Shown: piece after piece, positions 48,801-60,300 of the stretch
Position numbering within the stretch: position 1 is the stretch's first letter
Layout: the number at the start of each line of letters is the position of its first letter
Assembly (NCBI RefSeq): GCF_041260155.1
Contig: NC_091932.1
Span: 9,366,804 to 9,430,803, forward strand
DNA: 64,000 bases
Direction of reading: 5' to 3'
From: Ptychodera flava
Taxonomy: Eukaryota > Hemichordata > Enteropneusta > Ptychoderidae
Notes under the pieces: model-generated
The model's input: the letters and a program-made list of their open reading frames with translations, nothing else
Databases searched by the model: none
What the model was told of the DNA's origin: nothing
Program-made: the position numbers and the translations under genes

Positions 48801-51800
48801 TCGCTTTCTCTTGCAATGCTAGTATTCAGTGCCTCCAAATATGATAAAATATGTTTTCTGTGTAATATTCTGTGAAATCATGTCTGTTAGCAGAATAGAA
48901 AGACAACTGCAGAAATGCATGGATAGAGGGACTGTGGGTCGACCGATATTGCATTATGTGTAAGCTTACTGTGTCACAATCGACTAATCGACTGCAGGTG
49001 TGTTGTACACATACGGTGTCGTACAGGTTGACGTTGGGTGTCGTCAATTTGGAATTTTATCAAACATGAACACTGGAATTTAGCTCTCTTTTTCAATTAT
49101 ATTCAACATCACCAAAAATCAATGGTAAGCTCGCGAATTCGTTTATTGTGAAATTAATACCGTGAATTAAATCACTGAAAATTGTGCCGTCCGCCGACCG
49201 GCCTCGTTAACTGCCTCTACTATTTCTCCTTTCTTATAATATGTACGAGTGGCCATACTGTTTACAGACGGATCCGGCTAGCAATTCATTGACTTAAATT
49301 CGCTCTATAGGAGATGTAATGTCACAGGATACGCGCACGCTTTGAGTCCTTACTCACTCGTTACGTTGTTTGCAAGTGCAAGAAAAATCTCGCCATGTGG
49401 AAAGAACGTTCCATGCTGTTCTGATCACATTTGCATATATATAATCAATGCGCGTTACTGAAGTGAAGCGTCCGAAAATAGGAAACTTGAATGAAAATGA
49501 ACGAAGAACGATATTTTGTTTCACCATATTTCTAAAACTTAGTTTAGAGCCTAAATTAAAGAATAAACTAGATTACTTGCATTGAAAAAAGGGCAGTTCA
49601 CTTTTTCCTGTCAACATAGTTCCATGTGCAAGCATATGTGTGTGCCCGTGGTATTGAGTGAGTCGTTACAGCCCTGACGTTCCTATCATAGCACCAGCTC
49701 GATAAGATAATCGCAACAATGGAAAATTAACACCTTGGGGATTAAAAGTCTTCTGTTTGTCACCCGAGTTGGCAGGCAGCAACTCGGGTTTCAGGTACCA
49801 TCAAAGTTAATGGAGCCTTCCCCTAATGACAAACTTTAAGACTGATCATAAATTTAGGGTATTGATAAGTTAAGCCGAGCAAACACCGAAACCCAGTACA
49901 CAAAGATGCAATCTTTGCTTATCAGAAAAACAAACTGCAGAAGAGTAATGCTGATAAACCATTGCTTTAAAGTAAACGTACACCATATAGTAGTCTCTAA
50001 ACTTTGCCACCAAAACAAATATTATATTTAGAACCTCTGAACTACACTCGCATACTGTTCATAATTTATTTATGTTTTACTTTTGAAAAATCGCGAAAAT
50101 TTAAGTTTTGTCACTCTACAACGACGACGTTGATCGTTGTTTTAGTTGAAGTAAACCTAACTGGTGGTCGGACACCATTTGAAGGAAGAGTTGAAGTCAG
50201 ACGAGATGGAGAGAACTCATGGAGATATATGTGTGGAACTGCAGGATGGGACCTAACAGTAGCAAGGGCTGTGTGTAAACAGTTAGGTGAGTTAAACATC
50301 TCCATCTTAATTTCAGGCAACAAGATGAAAAGATCATTATCAACTGGCATATGCAACACAAGTATTTGCGACTTAAATAGAGTATGAAAGGCGGATAAAC
50401 CATCTGATAGCAATGAACCTGTAATGCAATTATTTCTATCAGTTATCTTTTGCGTTTCCCGATAACAATGTGCAAATCAATCAATTACTCAAAGTCAGAA
50501 TTCATTTTCCTTCTATTGTAATGATTTCATTTACAAGTTAGTCGAAACTTATTTGAAACAGAAAAATACGAGGTATGGTGCACGTGTACTCCGATCAGAT
50601 GTGTGTCAATGGCTTGCTTGTCACCTTCTTGTATTATGTTTAACGTTGGTTTACATGGAGGTCGCTAGCATTTTTATGGAAAGAAAGGAAAGAGAAAAAA
50701 TGAGAAAAAAGGAAGGGTCTGTTTATAATCGAGGTTGGAAATATTGTTAATGTCACTAAGAAATTAAATGAGCTATTGTTAAGAAACGTTTAATATTTGA
50801 GTATTAGCACGCGTTTAAGTTCATTACATCGTGGTATTTTCGTTGAAAACCAGGTTATGTCACCGTGATGTGGGAATGGTCGAACAGTGAATTTGGAAGA
50901 AGTGATCTGCAGTCTTCTGTTTGTGACGTCAGATGTCCTATCATGTCAGAATCGTTAGAAGACTGTACCATAGATTGGGACAAAAACGGACATGATTGTC
51001 AGTGTAATGACAAGTACCATGTAGGAATCACGTGTTACTGTACGTTGAAAGAATTAAATCAATTATACTGATATATCTCGCTGATGAATAGTGCAAAAAA
51101 TATTCAGACATCCGCTGGCGCTCGTCGATATATCACATGACACGATCGCGACGCACACAAATATTAACTCTGTTTTAGTAAATTATTCGAACACAAAGTC
51201 ATTATTCTAGCATGGACTATTTTGTGTCATATTGTCTCGCTCACATGAAGTCAGCGATGAAATCCATTGACATCAATTATATGCACGGCATAACGAGAGA
51301 AAACGTTTATATATTGCCGCTTAACCTTTAAAACTACGTCTCCTGATCGTAATGTTTTCATGATTTCACTGCTAAAACCTAATATCTTGTTATTTAAAGA
51401 TAATAATAGGGAGATGTGTATTCCTTATCATCATTACACTCAAACGAGAAATGTGTGTAAATGCGCTAGTGTTGACCATGATTCGTTTGTAACCGAATAC
51501 TGATGTCTTCATACAGCTGCTTTGAAATCAATAGTTTTATAGGACATTGCATGCCAGCCTGCAGCTGAGGACAAAAACACAAATAAACTTATAGGTACTA
51601 ATTTTATTTAACATTGAATCCATGATAAGTTGCTGATAGAGAGAGCACTATAAGATTAGAAGAGGTACATCGCACGTCTTAATTGGTGCTCCTGTAAATA
51701 AAGATTACTAGGAAAAAATACCAAATGCACTGACACAAAAGGCCTGGAGACAGTTTGTTAGGTTAAATGCGACACTACAATCATATTGAATATCGAAAAT

Positions 51801-54800
51801 GTGTACTATTTTGTGAAAGAAATATCTATTTTGAATCACAGCACTTGTAAGCCTCATAACGATATCTTTGCTGCTATTTTTGTCAAAAAACCAAACTGCT
51901 GTTGTTATATACCATGCATGGCACATAATATTATATAAATAACGGACGACGCACTGACCATTAACGTTTATTTATGGGCAAGGGCGAAAGGAAAGCCAAA
52001 AATTAATGGACGAGGCTTCGCGGAGTCTGTTATTTCAATTATATTATCAACGAACCCCGAAAAACCGTCAAAATTTACAAAAAAATTATCGTGCGAACGA
52101 CAACGGGGCCCCAGAACCTGTCAGTGAATAGTGCGTGCGCTGCGAAAATTTTGCAAATGCGGAGATTGTTTTGAAAAAAAGCGTCTAAACTTGGCCAACA
52201 AATGCTCCATTTTATTTTGTGGTTGATTATGATCTTTGTACAAATCACAATTTACGTTTTAGCCATAAAGTTACTATGTTTACGATATTATTCATATTCA
52301 CGGGCATGAAAACAAACCATTACTGTGTATTTGTGGTCAGTCACGTGGTTAAGCTCGACCAATTAAAACGCAATGGACAGGGCATGGTAATATAATATAG
52401 AAATAACGGGCGACGCGCTGACCATTAACGTTTATTTATGGGCAAGGGCGAGAGGAAAGCCAAATTAACGGCCTCGGCTTGCCGCCCATAAATAAACGTT
52501 AATGGTCAGCGCAGAGTCTGTTATTTAAATTATATTATCAACGAACCCGAAAAACAGTCAAAATTTACGAAAATTTCCCGTGCGAACGACAACGGGGCCG
52601 CAGAACCTGTCAGTGTGTAGTGCGCGCGCTGCAAATTTTGCAAATCCGGAGTTTTTTTGTGGTTGATTATTATCTTTGTACAAATTACAATTTCCGTTTT
52701 AGCCGTAAAGTTACTGTGTTTACGATAATATTCATATTCACGGGCATGAAAACAAACCATTACTGTGTATTTTGGGCAGTCATGAGGTTCAGCTCGACCA
52801 ATTAAAACGCAATGGACAGGGTATGGTAATTATAGTCTGAAATTATGCACATACTGCACTTTTCTTTAAAAAAAACCTGTTTTATGAGTACAACGATTAG
52901 AAACCAAGGTCGACTTCAGTCGATTGCGTCACTAATTTCGGAACGTCCTTAAGAAAACAGTCAGAAGCAAAGTATGCATGTATGATATAGGTTCGCAACT
53001 CGTCAAAATACGGACAGATCACGTACTTGAATACGACGCCGTGTCGACCAAACTTCGTGTAATAACCTTAAATATCATTATATATATCCGCAATAATTAA
53101 ATGTACACCAGAAACATGTTGTGCTTAAAGTGGCACTCCCACTTGGTAACATTTTTAAAACACATTTTTTAATGCCAACGGTCGATATTTGACGCGGATC
53201 GTGAGATATCGATAAAAACATGTCATTTCCCGAGCGTATTTTTCACATCCCAAAGTTTTACAATCGTTTCTGATTATGACCCGAAATCTCCCGAAGGTTT
53301 GTTATTGTGCTGATTGACGATATCCTAGAAAATGTAATAAGTCCATAATAAGTTCGAACGACGCAATTAATTTACCTCCCACTGCGAAGACTTTATATAC
53401 AGCATTATGCGTTATCCCAGGTAAGTTTTTAAAAACTTTCCTTAGTTTTGTCGTTTTCATTATTCTCAATCAGTTGTATTATATTTTTAACTAATACCAC
53501 ATAGATATCGGTTTTTACGTGTAAAATATTCACCTTCTCTGATTTTACTTCATTTTGTCGTCTGCCACTGCTGAGACAGCCTGTCGGCCGAAAACTAAGT
53601 TCCGTTCGTAAAAATGTTTCCAATTTAATTATGCAAGAAAATTTACAGTTCGGATTTATATTCAATGATATCACCTCCTACAGAGTCAAGTAGTTTTTGT
53701 CATATTCATTTTCAAAATGTTGAAATCCTGTCAATATTCATCGCCACTGTATTATATTGCATTGTTGACTCCAGTCGGCTAACCGTGCAGTGCGCTCTTA
53801 TCAAGGCAAAGATGTGTTACACTAAGTGTGCTGACCGTGATTATCCAGGGTGTTTCCGTGATGAAATATGGGGTTTTTTTTAAAGTCAAATGTACTCTAA
53901 ATATTTAAACAGTTTTCCTGCAGAAATGGTTAATCTGTGTGCGACCAGAATTGAGTAACAGACCATCGATGCATCGATTATCAATGGGCGAATGTAGCCC
54001 GGGCCGGTCGCGGCAAGACGGATGCATCGACCACCTCGGCAATAGGTTTGGACACGTACGATAAACTACGATTCCTGACACTTATTACCCGCGCTGTCAG
54101 TAAGACTCGGCTTTCTCCCACGGGGCATGAGCGATCACCGACGCGAGTGGTACTATGGCGTACATCAGCGTCAGCGTAGACTCGTAGTCTCTAGCTTCGT
54201 TGACAATGGCCCCAGTGCCGAACATTCCATGTTCGGAAACTGAATTTAGGTGGGCCACCGGAATTCAAACTTTACTTTTTTGAAGATATGTTTTTATAGA
54301 TATCTTGCGATCCGCGCTCAGTCGCCACGTCCAATATCGACCGTTGGCATCAAAATGATGTGTTTAAAAATGTTACCAAGTGTGGGTGCCACTTTAATGT
54401 CCTATGTGTAACTTTATTTATTACATCCAATATTTCTCATTAATGTAATACATCAAATCATTAATCGCTGTTTTTCAATAGTATTATAATTTCTGATATA
54501 TTTAAGGTTTTCTCTTCAATGTAATCACTTTCATAAACTTGACTGTGACTTGCTGTAAGTCAGGTAATCATATTTGATTTCTGCCTTTACATGTTGAAGA
54601 CTACACCCACCATTTGCCATGGACAAAAAACTCGTGACGTGGTTTATTATTTCAGATCCCGGCTTCCTCGGTAGATACAAGTCGATAATTATCGATACAG
54701 TAGTTACATATTCGGCACCTTCATATAGGCTGTATAGTGTAACGATACAGGGATGTATTCAAGCGTGCCGTGACGAAGGAAAAACTATCGCCGTTCTCGA

Positions 54801-54982
54801 AATAGGAAGTGAATGTTATTGTGGTGATAACTCTGTTCATTACAAGATTGATGGAGAGGCTATTCCTATATTAATACGTTACGACTTTCGATGGCACGAG
54901 ACAAAACAGTGTTCTGGAGATGTTGGAATATCGCCATTCATACAAGGCTGTGGAGGAATCTTAGAAATTGACGTTTACAACA
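42793..54982 (+). CDS. Receptor gene 3 (partial at window edge): signal peptide-SRCR-WSC...
   Basis: Four exons: 42793-42871, 50146-50286, 50854-51039 and 54656-54982. They join in frame to 244 codons and end in phase 1 at a GTGAGT donor. Layout: leader 1-26, SRCR 27-135, WSC 136-244. No CUB, stalk, membrane or tail exon follows within the window; the next 9 kb is a LINE, so the rest is expected beyond 64000. The frame is intact in all four exons. The SRCR half encoded by 50854-51039 is about 97 percent identical to gene 1 by hand count, whereas the WSC domain and all introns are clearly divergent. SRCR exon 1 is two codons shorter than in genes 1 and 2. Intron 1 is 7.3 kb and full of repeats. 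The function is inferred to match gene 2. Confidence 0.82.
42872..45181. other. Gene 3 intron 1, left part
   Basis: No exon is supported. The segment 43130-43400 has the look of an interspersed repeat (GC-rich start with CGTACGTACGTCCGC), but I found no second copy in the window. Confidence 0.35.
45182..45397 (-). other. Possible minus-strand exon or captured coding fragment
   Basis: A 71-codon open frame, richer in GC than its surroundings. On the minus strand a GACGTAAGT donor follows codons for RARTMDYD. The peptide (for example FIAGSNNIASWIARHL) has a natural composition, but I do not recognise a family. It could also be chance. Confidence 0.22.
45537..45970. mobile_element. 434-bp palindromic MITE with CACTATAG ends
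   Basis: Inverted arms of more than 150 bases begin CACTATAGGGAAAA on the left and CACTATAGAGAAAA on the inverse right. TTA flanks both ends (45534-45536 and 45971-45973). Both a CACTA-type end and a TWA target duplication (PIF/Harbinger) fit, so the superfamily is left open. The middle is built of repeated GGTGAGAAT and GGCGAGAATC words. Confidence 0.82.
47128..47144. repeat. C17 homopolymer
   Basis: Seventeen consecutive C bases; a likely spot for length errors. Confidence 0.9.
48115..48420. repeat. Direct repeat of about 112 bases, two copies
   Basis: 48115-48225 and 48305-48420 both start TTTTCTGCGTAAGAGT and end with a form of ACGYYACGTCAATC. They differ by small changes throughout. 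Confidence 0.8.
50146..50286 (+). CDS. Gene 3 exon 2: SRCR N-terminal half
   Basis: 141 nt with VEVNLTGG, EGRVEVRRDG, WRYMCGTAGW and VCKQLG. It lacks six bases found in genes 1 and 2 after the first cysteine block. Phase 1 at both ends. Confidence 0.9.
50854..51039 (+). CDS. Gene 3 exon 3: SRCR C-terminal half
   Basis: 186 nt, acceptor AAACCAG, donor GTACGT, with the full SVCDVRC, LEDC, HDCQC and VGITC set. Confidence 0.9.
51930..52840. repeat. Tandem duplication of about 450 bp with an internal foldback
   Basis: Unit 1 (about 51930-52400) and unit 2 (about 52402-52840) share long blocks such as GACCATTAACGTTTATTTAT, GTGCGAACGACAACGGGGCC and CTCGACCAATTAAAACGCAA. Unit 2 also has the inverse of the first block at about 52487-52508, forming a hairpin that unit 1 lacks. 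Confidence 0.85.
53129..54393. mobile_element. 1265-bp TTAA-flanked inverted-repeat transposon, copy B
   Basis: Same family as 24209-25103. The ends are AGTGGCACTCCCACTTGGTA and the inverse of TACCAAGTGTGGGTGCCACT. TTAA is at 53125-53128 and 54394-54397. The subterminal blocks near 54100-54260 match copy A (CAGTAAGACTCG, GTGCCGAACATTC, GGTGGGCCACCGG). It is about 370 bases longer than copy A in the middle. No transposase is recognised. Confidence 0.85.
54656..54982 (+). CDS. Gene 3 exon 4: WSC domain
   Basis: 327 nt encode PGFLGRYK, GCIQACRDEGKT, ECYCGDN, QCSGD and QGCGG. It has the same six-cysteine pattern as gene 2, with Arg in place of the first WSC cysteine. Confidence 0.88.
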
Positions 54983-55804
54983 GTGAGTAAAATGAACACT
55001 TGCGGTCTTTTTCATGATGTTGGTAAGATACTGCTTAATAAGTATTCTGTGATGTAAGAAAGATCAACAATGGCTCGGTAAATATAGCATAAATGCATTC
55101 AAACGCATGATTCTTGCATGTACTGTAGAACATGACCCAAACAAGAAAATATATCAAGAAATCCGTTATCATCGGTTTACGTACGTAATAAATTTAGGAA
55201 TCAAAGTTCGCATAATTTTGCCTTTTTCCTAATATCCATAAATCATTCAATACATTCAGCTAAATATGCTTGAGTTAGCACGTGCACATGTGTTGCTGTT
55301 GTCCTCGTCGTGGAAAATCGGAACAGTTCAGCCGAAAATGAGAAGGCTTTGTTTCTCGGCCTCGCATGTGTCCGGACAGGACTGACTCACTGTGTTTTTT
55401 TCGCTTTAAAAACGTGCGGAATATATTCGTACAGTCATATTGTTAGAAATAATAATTTACGTTATTTAATAGGGGCCCAAGCCCTTTAGGGCTTGAGCCC
55501 CTAATGTATTTGTAAGGGTTCAATATTAAGGGGCCCAAGCCTATGGGCTGGTCCCTAGTGCTTTTCCTGGGGTTCAACTTTCTTCTTCTTCTTCCGCCAT
55601 ATTGGATAGACGTACAGAAGAAGGGCTCCTACTTGTTTTGAATTTCTACCAGTGAGAAGTGCCATCCTTCGTCAATTGTCATCAGTTTATGTTGTGAGTA
55701 GTGTTTAGCTCGTTTTGGTCTTGTTTCCGGTCCGGTTTCATCTTCGACTAGGCGGATTTTCTTCGATTTTATTTTTTGTCATTTGTTAACCCGTGGTCGG
55801 CAAT

Positions 55805-57118
55805 ATGGCCGTCCGGGAGGAAAAGCTATTTCGGAATCTGACACACAAGCATGCTGTCAGGTGTACTAATATTGAAGGTGTTCCCATTGAAAGCTATGTC
55901 CAAGAGATTACAAAGAAAGTCGGAAGTGAAAATGTTATTGCTGCATCTAGAATGAATAAGTCCTTTGTTGTGTTCTTAGCAACACTCGGTAATGTTGAAA
56001 GCATTGTTGAATCGAAGTTTGCTTTGTTTGATGAATTAGTCGATGTGGAACACATGGTTAAACTGGCCTCAAAATTAATTCTGTCAAATGTTCCTCCCTT
56101 CATTCCTGATGAAGTTTTGAAGGAATATTTATGGAAACTTGTAGAGTTGTTGGACATATAAGAGCAATCCCTCTTGGTTGTAAAAATGCTTCGCTGAAGC
56201 ATGTGAAGTCGTTTAGACGACAAGTTCATGTTTTGTTACACAATGAGAACATCAGTGGTGTAATTCAGATCAAATATGATGACTGTTTTTATTCCGTTTA
56301 CGTATCTATTGATGAACTGCGTTGTTTTCATTGTGGACTAAAAGGTCATATCCGTAAACGTTGTCCTAACTATCATGATTATAGATCGTCAGAAAACAAC
56401 GATAATGACACTGAAAATATTCAAAAAGACAATAATTGTGTGGATGAAAACTTAGGTTTAATGGATGTTGTCGAAAGTGAAGAAAATGCAAATGAAGGTG
56501 TTAATCAGCATATGAATACTACAGAAATTAACACCTCAACTTCAAGTAACGCCTCAACGTCAACTCGCTTTGTTGAAAACAATGAGGCACAATCAGAGTC
56601 CGCTCACAAAGTCACATCTGTTGATGAAAATTCTGTAGATCAAAGACCTCTCACCAGTAAAAACAGTCAACCCACTGAAGAGAAAGAAAAAGGTGTTAAC
56701 TCTGCTGCAAACGTCCATGCCGATGAAGACAGGGTACAAACCCCTGCTTCGCCTTCGTATTCTCCGCTCCCCTCTACTCCCGTTTTATCATTCGACCCCC
56801 CTTCTTCGTCATCAACCTTCACTTATTCAGTCTCAGTCACTTGAGTTTCCTGAGACTCCTTTTTCAGATATCAATGTAAATGAGTCTCAGGATTTGTTTA
56901 TTTCTCAGTCACAGTCTCCAAGAAAAGTTTCTCAAAGTCAGTTTATTTGGCCAGAAGTGGAAGCATCAAACTCCTTTGATGTTCTCAGCGAAATGTCTGA
57001 TCATAACAATGAATCTGTTGCATCTAAAATTTCTGACTTATCAGAATTTCAAGAAAAGCTACAAATCAAGCCATCTAATTTTCTTGAGTTTTTAGAAGAC
57101 ATTAAAGGCTCTAAAATA
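55805..57118 (+). pseudogene. Tx1 LINE ORF1 (RNA-binding, CCHC knuckle), frame-shifted
   Basis: Starts MAVREEKLFRNLTHKHAVRC. The first 110 residues read in one frame; near 56130 the frame moves to one with the conserved SLKHVKSFRRQV block and the zinc knuckle CFHCGLKGHIRKRC (C-x2-C-x4-H-x4-C). A long Ser/Thr/Asn-rich part follows, then another shift near 56840 to a C-terminal piece ending IKGSKI. ORF1 proteins of this clade bind the element RNA. Confidence 0.78.
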
Positions 57119-57327
57119 TGATAGAAAAATGTAAAGATTACTGCTCAGATTTTAAAGTTCTCATAAAATCATTTGCTAACTTAATCAGGTCAGATATTGT
57201 CACTAGTCAACAAAAACTTCCTATCCATAAACTTGTGGCAAAGTTACAACAACATGTTAGGCAATGTAAAAGCTTGGCTATTACTAAACATTGGAAGTAA
57301 ATCGTTCTTGTTTTTGCTTGTCTAGTG

Positions 57328-60300
57328 ATGACAAGTTTCATTTCTTGGAACGTAAATGGTTGCCATGGTTCTTTGTAACGATTTAACATTTTGTCTTCGT
57401 TGGAGTCCAATCTTTATGCTGATTTTAATTTTTTACAAGAAACCCATTCTACAGTGGCTAATCAGGCTCAGTGGCAAGTAGTTTGGCGCGCGCCTATTAA
57501 CTTCTCACATGGTACTAGTAATTCTGGGGTTGAAGTGCTGCTTCCGCAAACAAAAATGTTGATGATGTTTCTGTAAAAAGTGTCGTCTACTTCATTTGCA
57601 TATTAAGATGGATGACACTTCCTTTCATTTGCTCAATATTTATGCTCCTTCAAGTGGAGATGATCGTTGTATTTTCTTTGAAAGTCTTTGTAAATTTCTC
57701 CTTGATTTTGATCTTGATAATGAAAATATTGTCATAAGGGGCGACTTTAATTGTACTCTTGTTCCTGATTTAGATAGGTCGTCTCATATTGAACCACATT
57801 TAAAGTCTTCGCAAGTTTTTTCTTCTCTTGTTCATCGCTGTAAGCTTTCTGATGCCTGGCGTTATTTTCACAACAGGCTCAAAATTTTACGTGGCAGAGA
57901 GGAGAGCAAAAAAGTCGCATTGATATCAACAAGAGGTTGACTTCGAAAATTAAATCTGTGTCTACCCTCCTACTGATTTATCTGATCACTCTCTTGTTTC
58001 CCTTGTTTTAACTATGAATTCGAGTGTCCACAAAAATCCAGTTTGGTGTCTCATACTAGTCTTCTTAATGATGAAAATTACTGTACTTTAATTAAGAATT
58101 CTGGGAAGGTTGGCGTAATGAGAAGGATAGGTTTTCTTCTCTTCAGTCTTGGTGGGATATAGGAAAACAAAAGATTAAAGAATTAAGTCAGCAGTACAGC
58201 GCTGAACGAGTTCATCACTTTAAACGTTCAAAACAAAAGCTTATTGAGGAAATTCGTACTTTGGAAACATTGATTCATACTCAGCCTTCTCTGGAAACAA
58301 GATATCATCAGCAAAAAGACCTGTTAGACAGTTTTCAGAAACTTGATACCAGAGGTGCAGTTATTCGTTCTCGTTTTCAACAGCTCAATGATTCTGATAC
58401 TAATTCACAGTTTTTCTTTTCTCTTGAAAAATACAAAGGCTGTCGTAAATCCATTACTCATCTCCAACGTGAAGATCATACAATTACAGAAAATCAGAGA
58501 GAAATTAGTCAACTTACTCGCCAGTTTTATCAAAACCCGTTTTACTGCTGAGCCTGTTTCACCTGAAGCACAAAATACGTTGCTTCATGATCTCCCTCAA
58601 TAACCTGCTGACAAAGTTACGCAACTTGATGAACCCATTAGGTCTTGATGAGTACACCTTTGCACTCAAGAATATTGCGAATGGTAAAACACCTGGTGTG
58701 ATGGCATTCCTTGTGAATTTTATAAAACAATCTGGTCACTCTCTATTGGGGAACGATTTTCACCAGGTTTTTCAAAAGTCAATTTCCGATGGCCTTCTTC
58801 CAACGTCCTGTCGTAGAGCTGTTATCACACTCCTTCCTAAACAAGGTGATAACTCCCTCCTTAACAACTGGAGACCTGTCAGTTTGCTTTGCTCTGATTA
58901 TAAAAGTTCGTGTTCTCTCTTAATTTAGAGATGTATTATGCGCATCGCAGTAACGTTTGACCCGTTGACCTTTGTTGCGCGTGCGTAGAGCAGGAAGTTG
59001 ATCGTACCTAAATGTCAGAGGTCAGAGCTAGCTCCGATCGCGCGGATCGCGCTAAGTTTTCTGCCTGACTGTCTACACCGTGTGTACTCCTTCGGGAGCT
59101 TCTGCTGTATACGGTAAACTTGCCGAATCAGGTCCACAGTTACAATAGATCAGGAATCAACGCTAAATATACCTCTTTACAGTGATCCCATGATAAATTT
59201 GTGGAACCAGCGCTTCATTTTTAACTTTCCTGGGAGCACGATGCAAGGCCTGTGTGTGTTACCTGCGTTGAGGCCACATAACGCCGGTACCCTGCAGCCC
59301 TGCGACGCAGAGCCCGCTGCCCGGACTTGTATTTCATGTTTGCATGCACGGCAGTTGGATTTCTTTTGGTGTTAAACTTCGCCATTGTACCGTCGACTGT
59401 TTGTCCCTCCCTGCCTGTCGATGTTGATCATTTCGAATATATTGCCATGGGGCTGTGTATGGCTTATAATAAACATGATGATGGATGGAGGTAGAAATGT
59501 CTTCCGCCATCGCCACGGTGAACGTACGTTGATGCTTCGATGGACGACTGCACTCTAGTCTGCAGAGGTACGTCTCAGGTGATCGTCAAAACCTAAAGCT
59601 TCCGCAATGACCCTCGGGGATAGGCTTCCATAACTGACGTGGTTTCTAAAACTATATTTAATTTCCCTTCCCCTCAGTCTTTTGCTACACGCCAACGACG
59701 CCAAGGAGTCTCGCCATGAAGCGGTTGGGAGGATCTGGACTAATGGAAGGAAACCAATTGAAGGGGAATTTTAGTCAGATGTACGACACCAGGATGATAA
59801 AATTTGCCTAAATAAACTTTGCTTCATGTGCATTATAACGTTTGTCTAGTCAAGCTTATAGGCTGATTTTCAGGTTGTTTTGATTTTGCTCTTGTTTTTG
59901 GGAAAAACAATTCCTCCAACAACCTAGTTTGAGGGTTTTCTTTCGGTTTTGTTCTTATTTTTTTATCATCATTATATTTTTTGCACAGTGCAATGAAAGC
60001 ATTTGTTCTTATTAGGTTAATATAAAAGACACATGTCAGCAGCATATCACTCATAGTTAGTTACTCAACAGGACTGTCCATGCAGCACTATAAAGTACTA
60101 CAAAAACAAGACAAAGAAACATTTATTTACTGCAAGAGTATTTATTTGAAAATTATAATACTTATATTGTTATACATGTTCATGGTGTTGTGAAATATAA
60201 TAAAGATACTGCAATATGACTTAGTAGTGTCTTTTTAGTGTCTTTTTTAATTCAGATCCTCAGTCATGAAAAGCAATACAAAATTACTGGAATAACAATA

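Larger units (their letters stand above)
46955..49824. mobile_element. 2.87-kb element with inverted ends, no transposase seen
   Basis: The left end AGGGGAACGCTCCATTAACT matches the inverse of the right end (AGGGGAAGGCTCCATTAACT), and both continue into a CCCGAGT block. Target duplications are not clear. The inside holds a C17 tract, an A-rich tract and a 110-base direct repeat, but no recognisable transposase, so it is likely a non-autonomous DNA transposon. Confidence 0.68.
51040..54655 (+). other. Gene 3 intron 3
   Basis: Holds the tandem duplication at 51930-52840 and the TTAA element at 53129. The rest shows no exon or recognised repeat. Confidence 0.5.
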
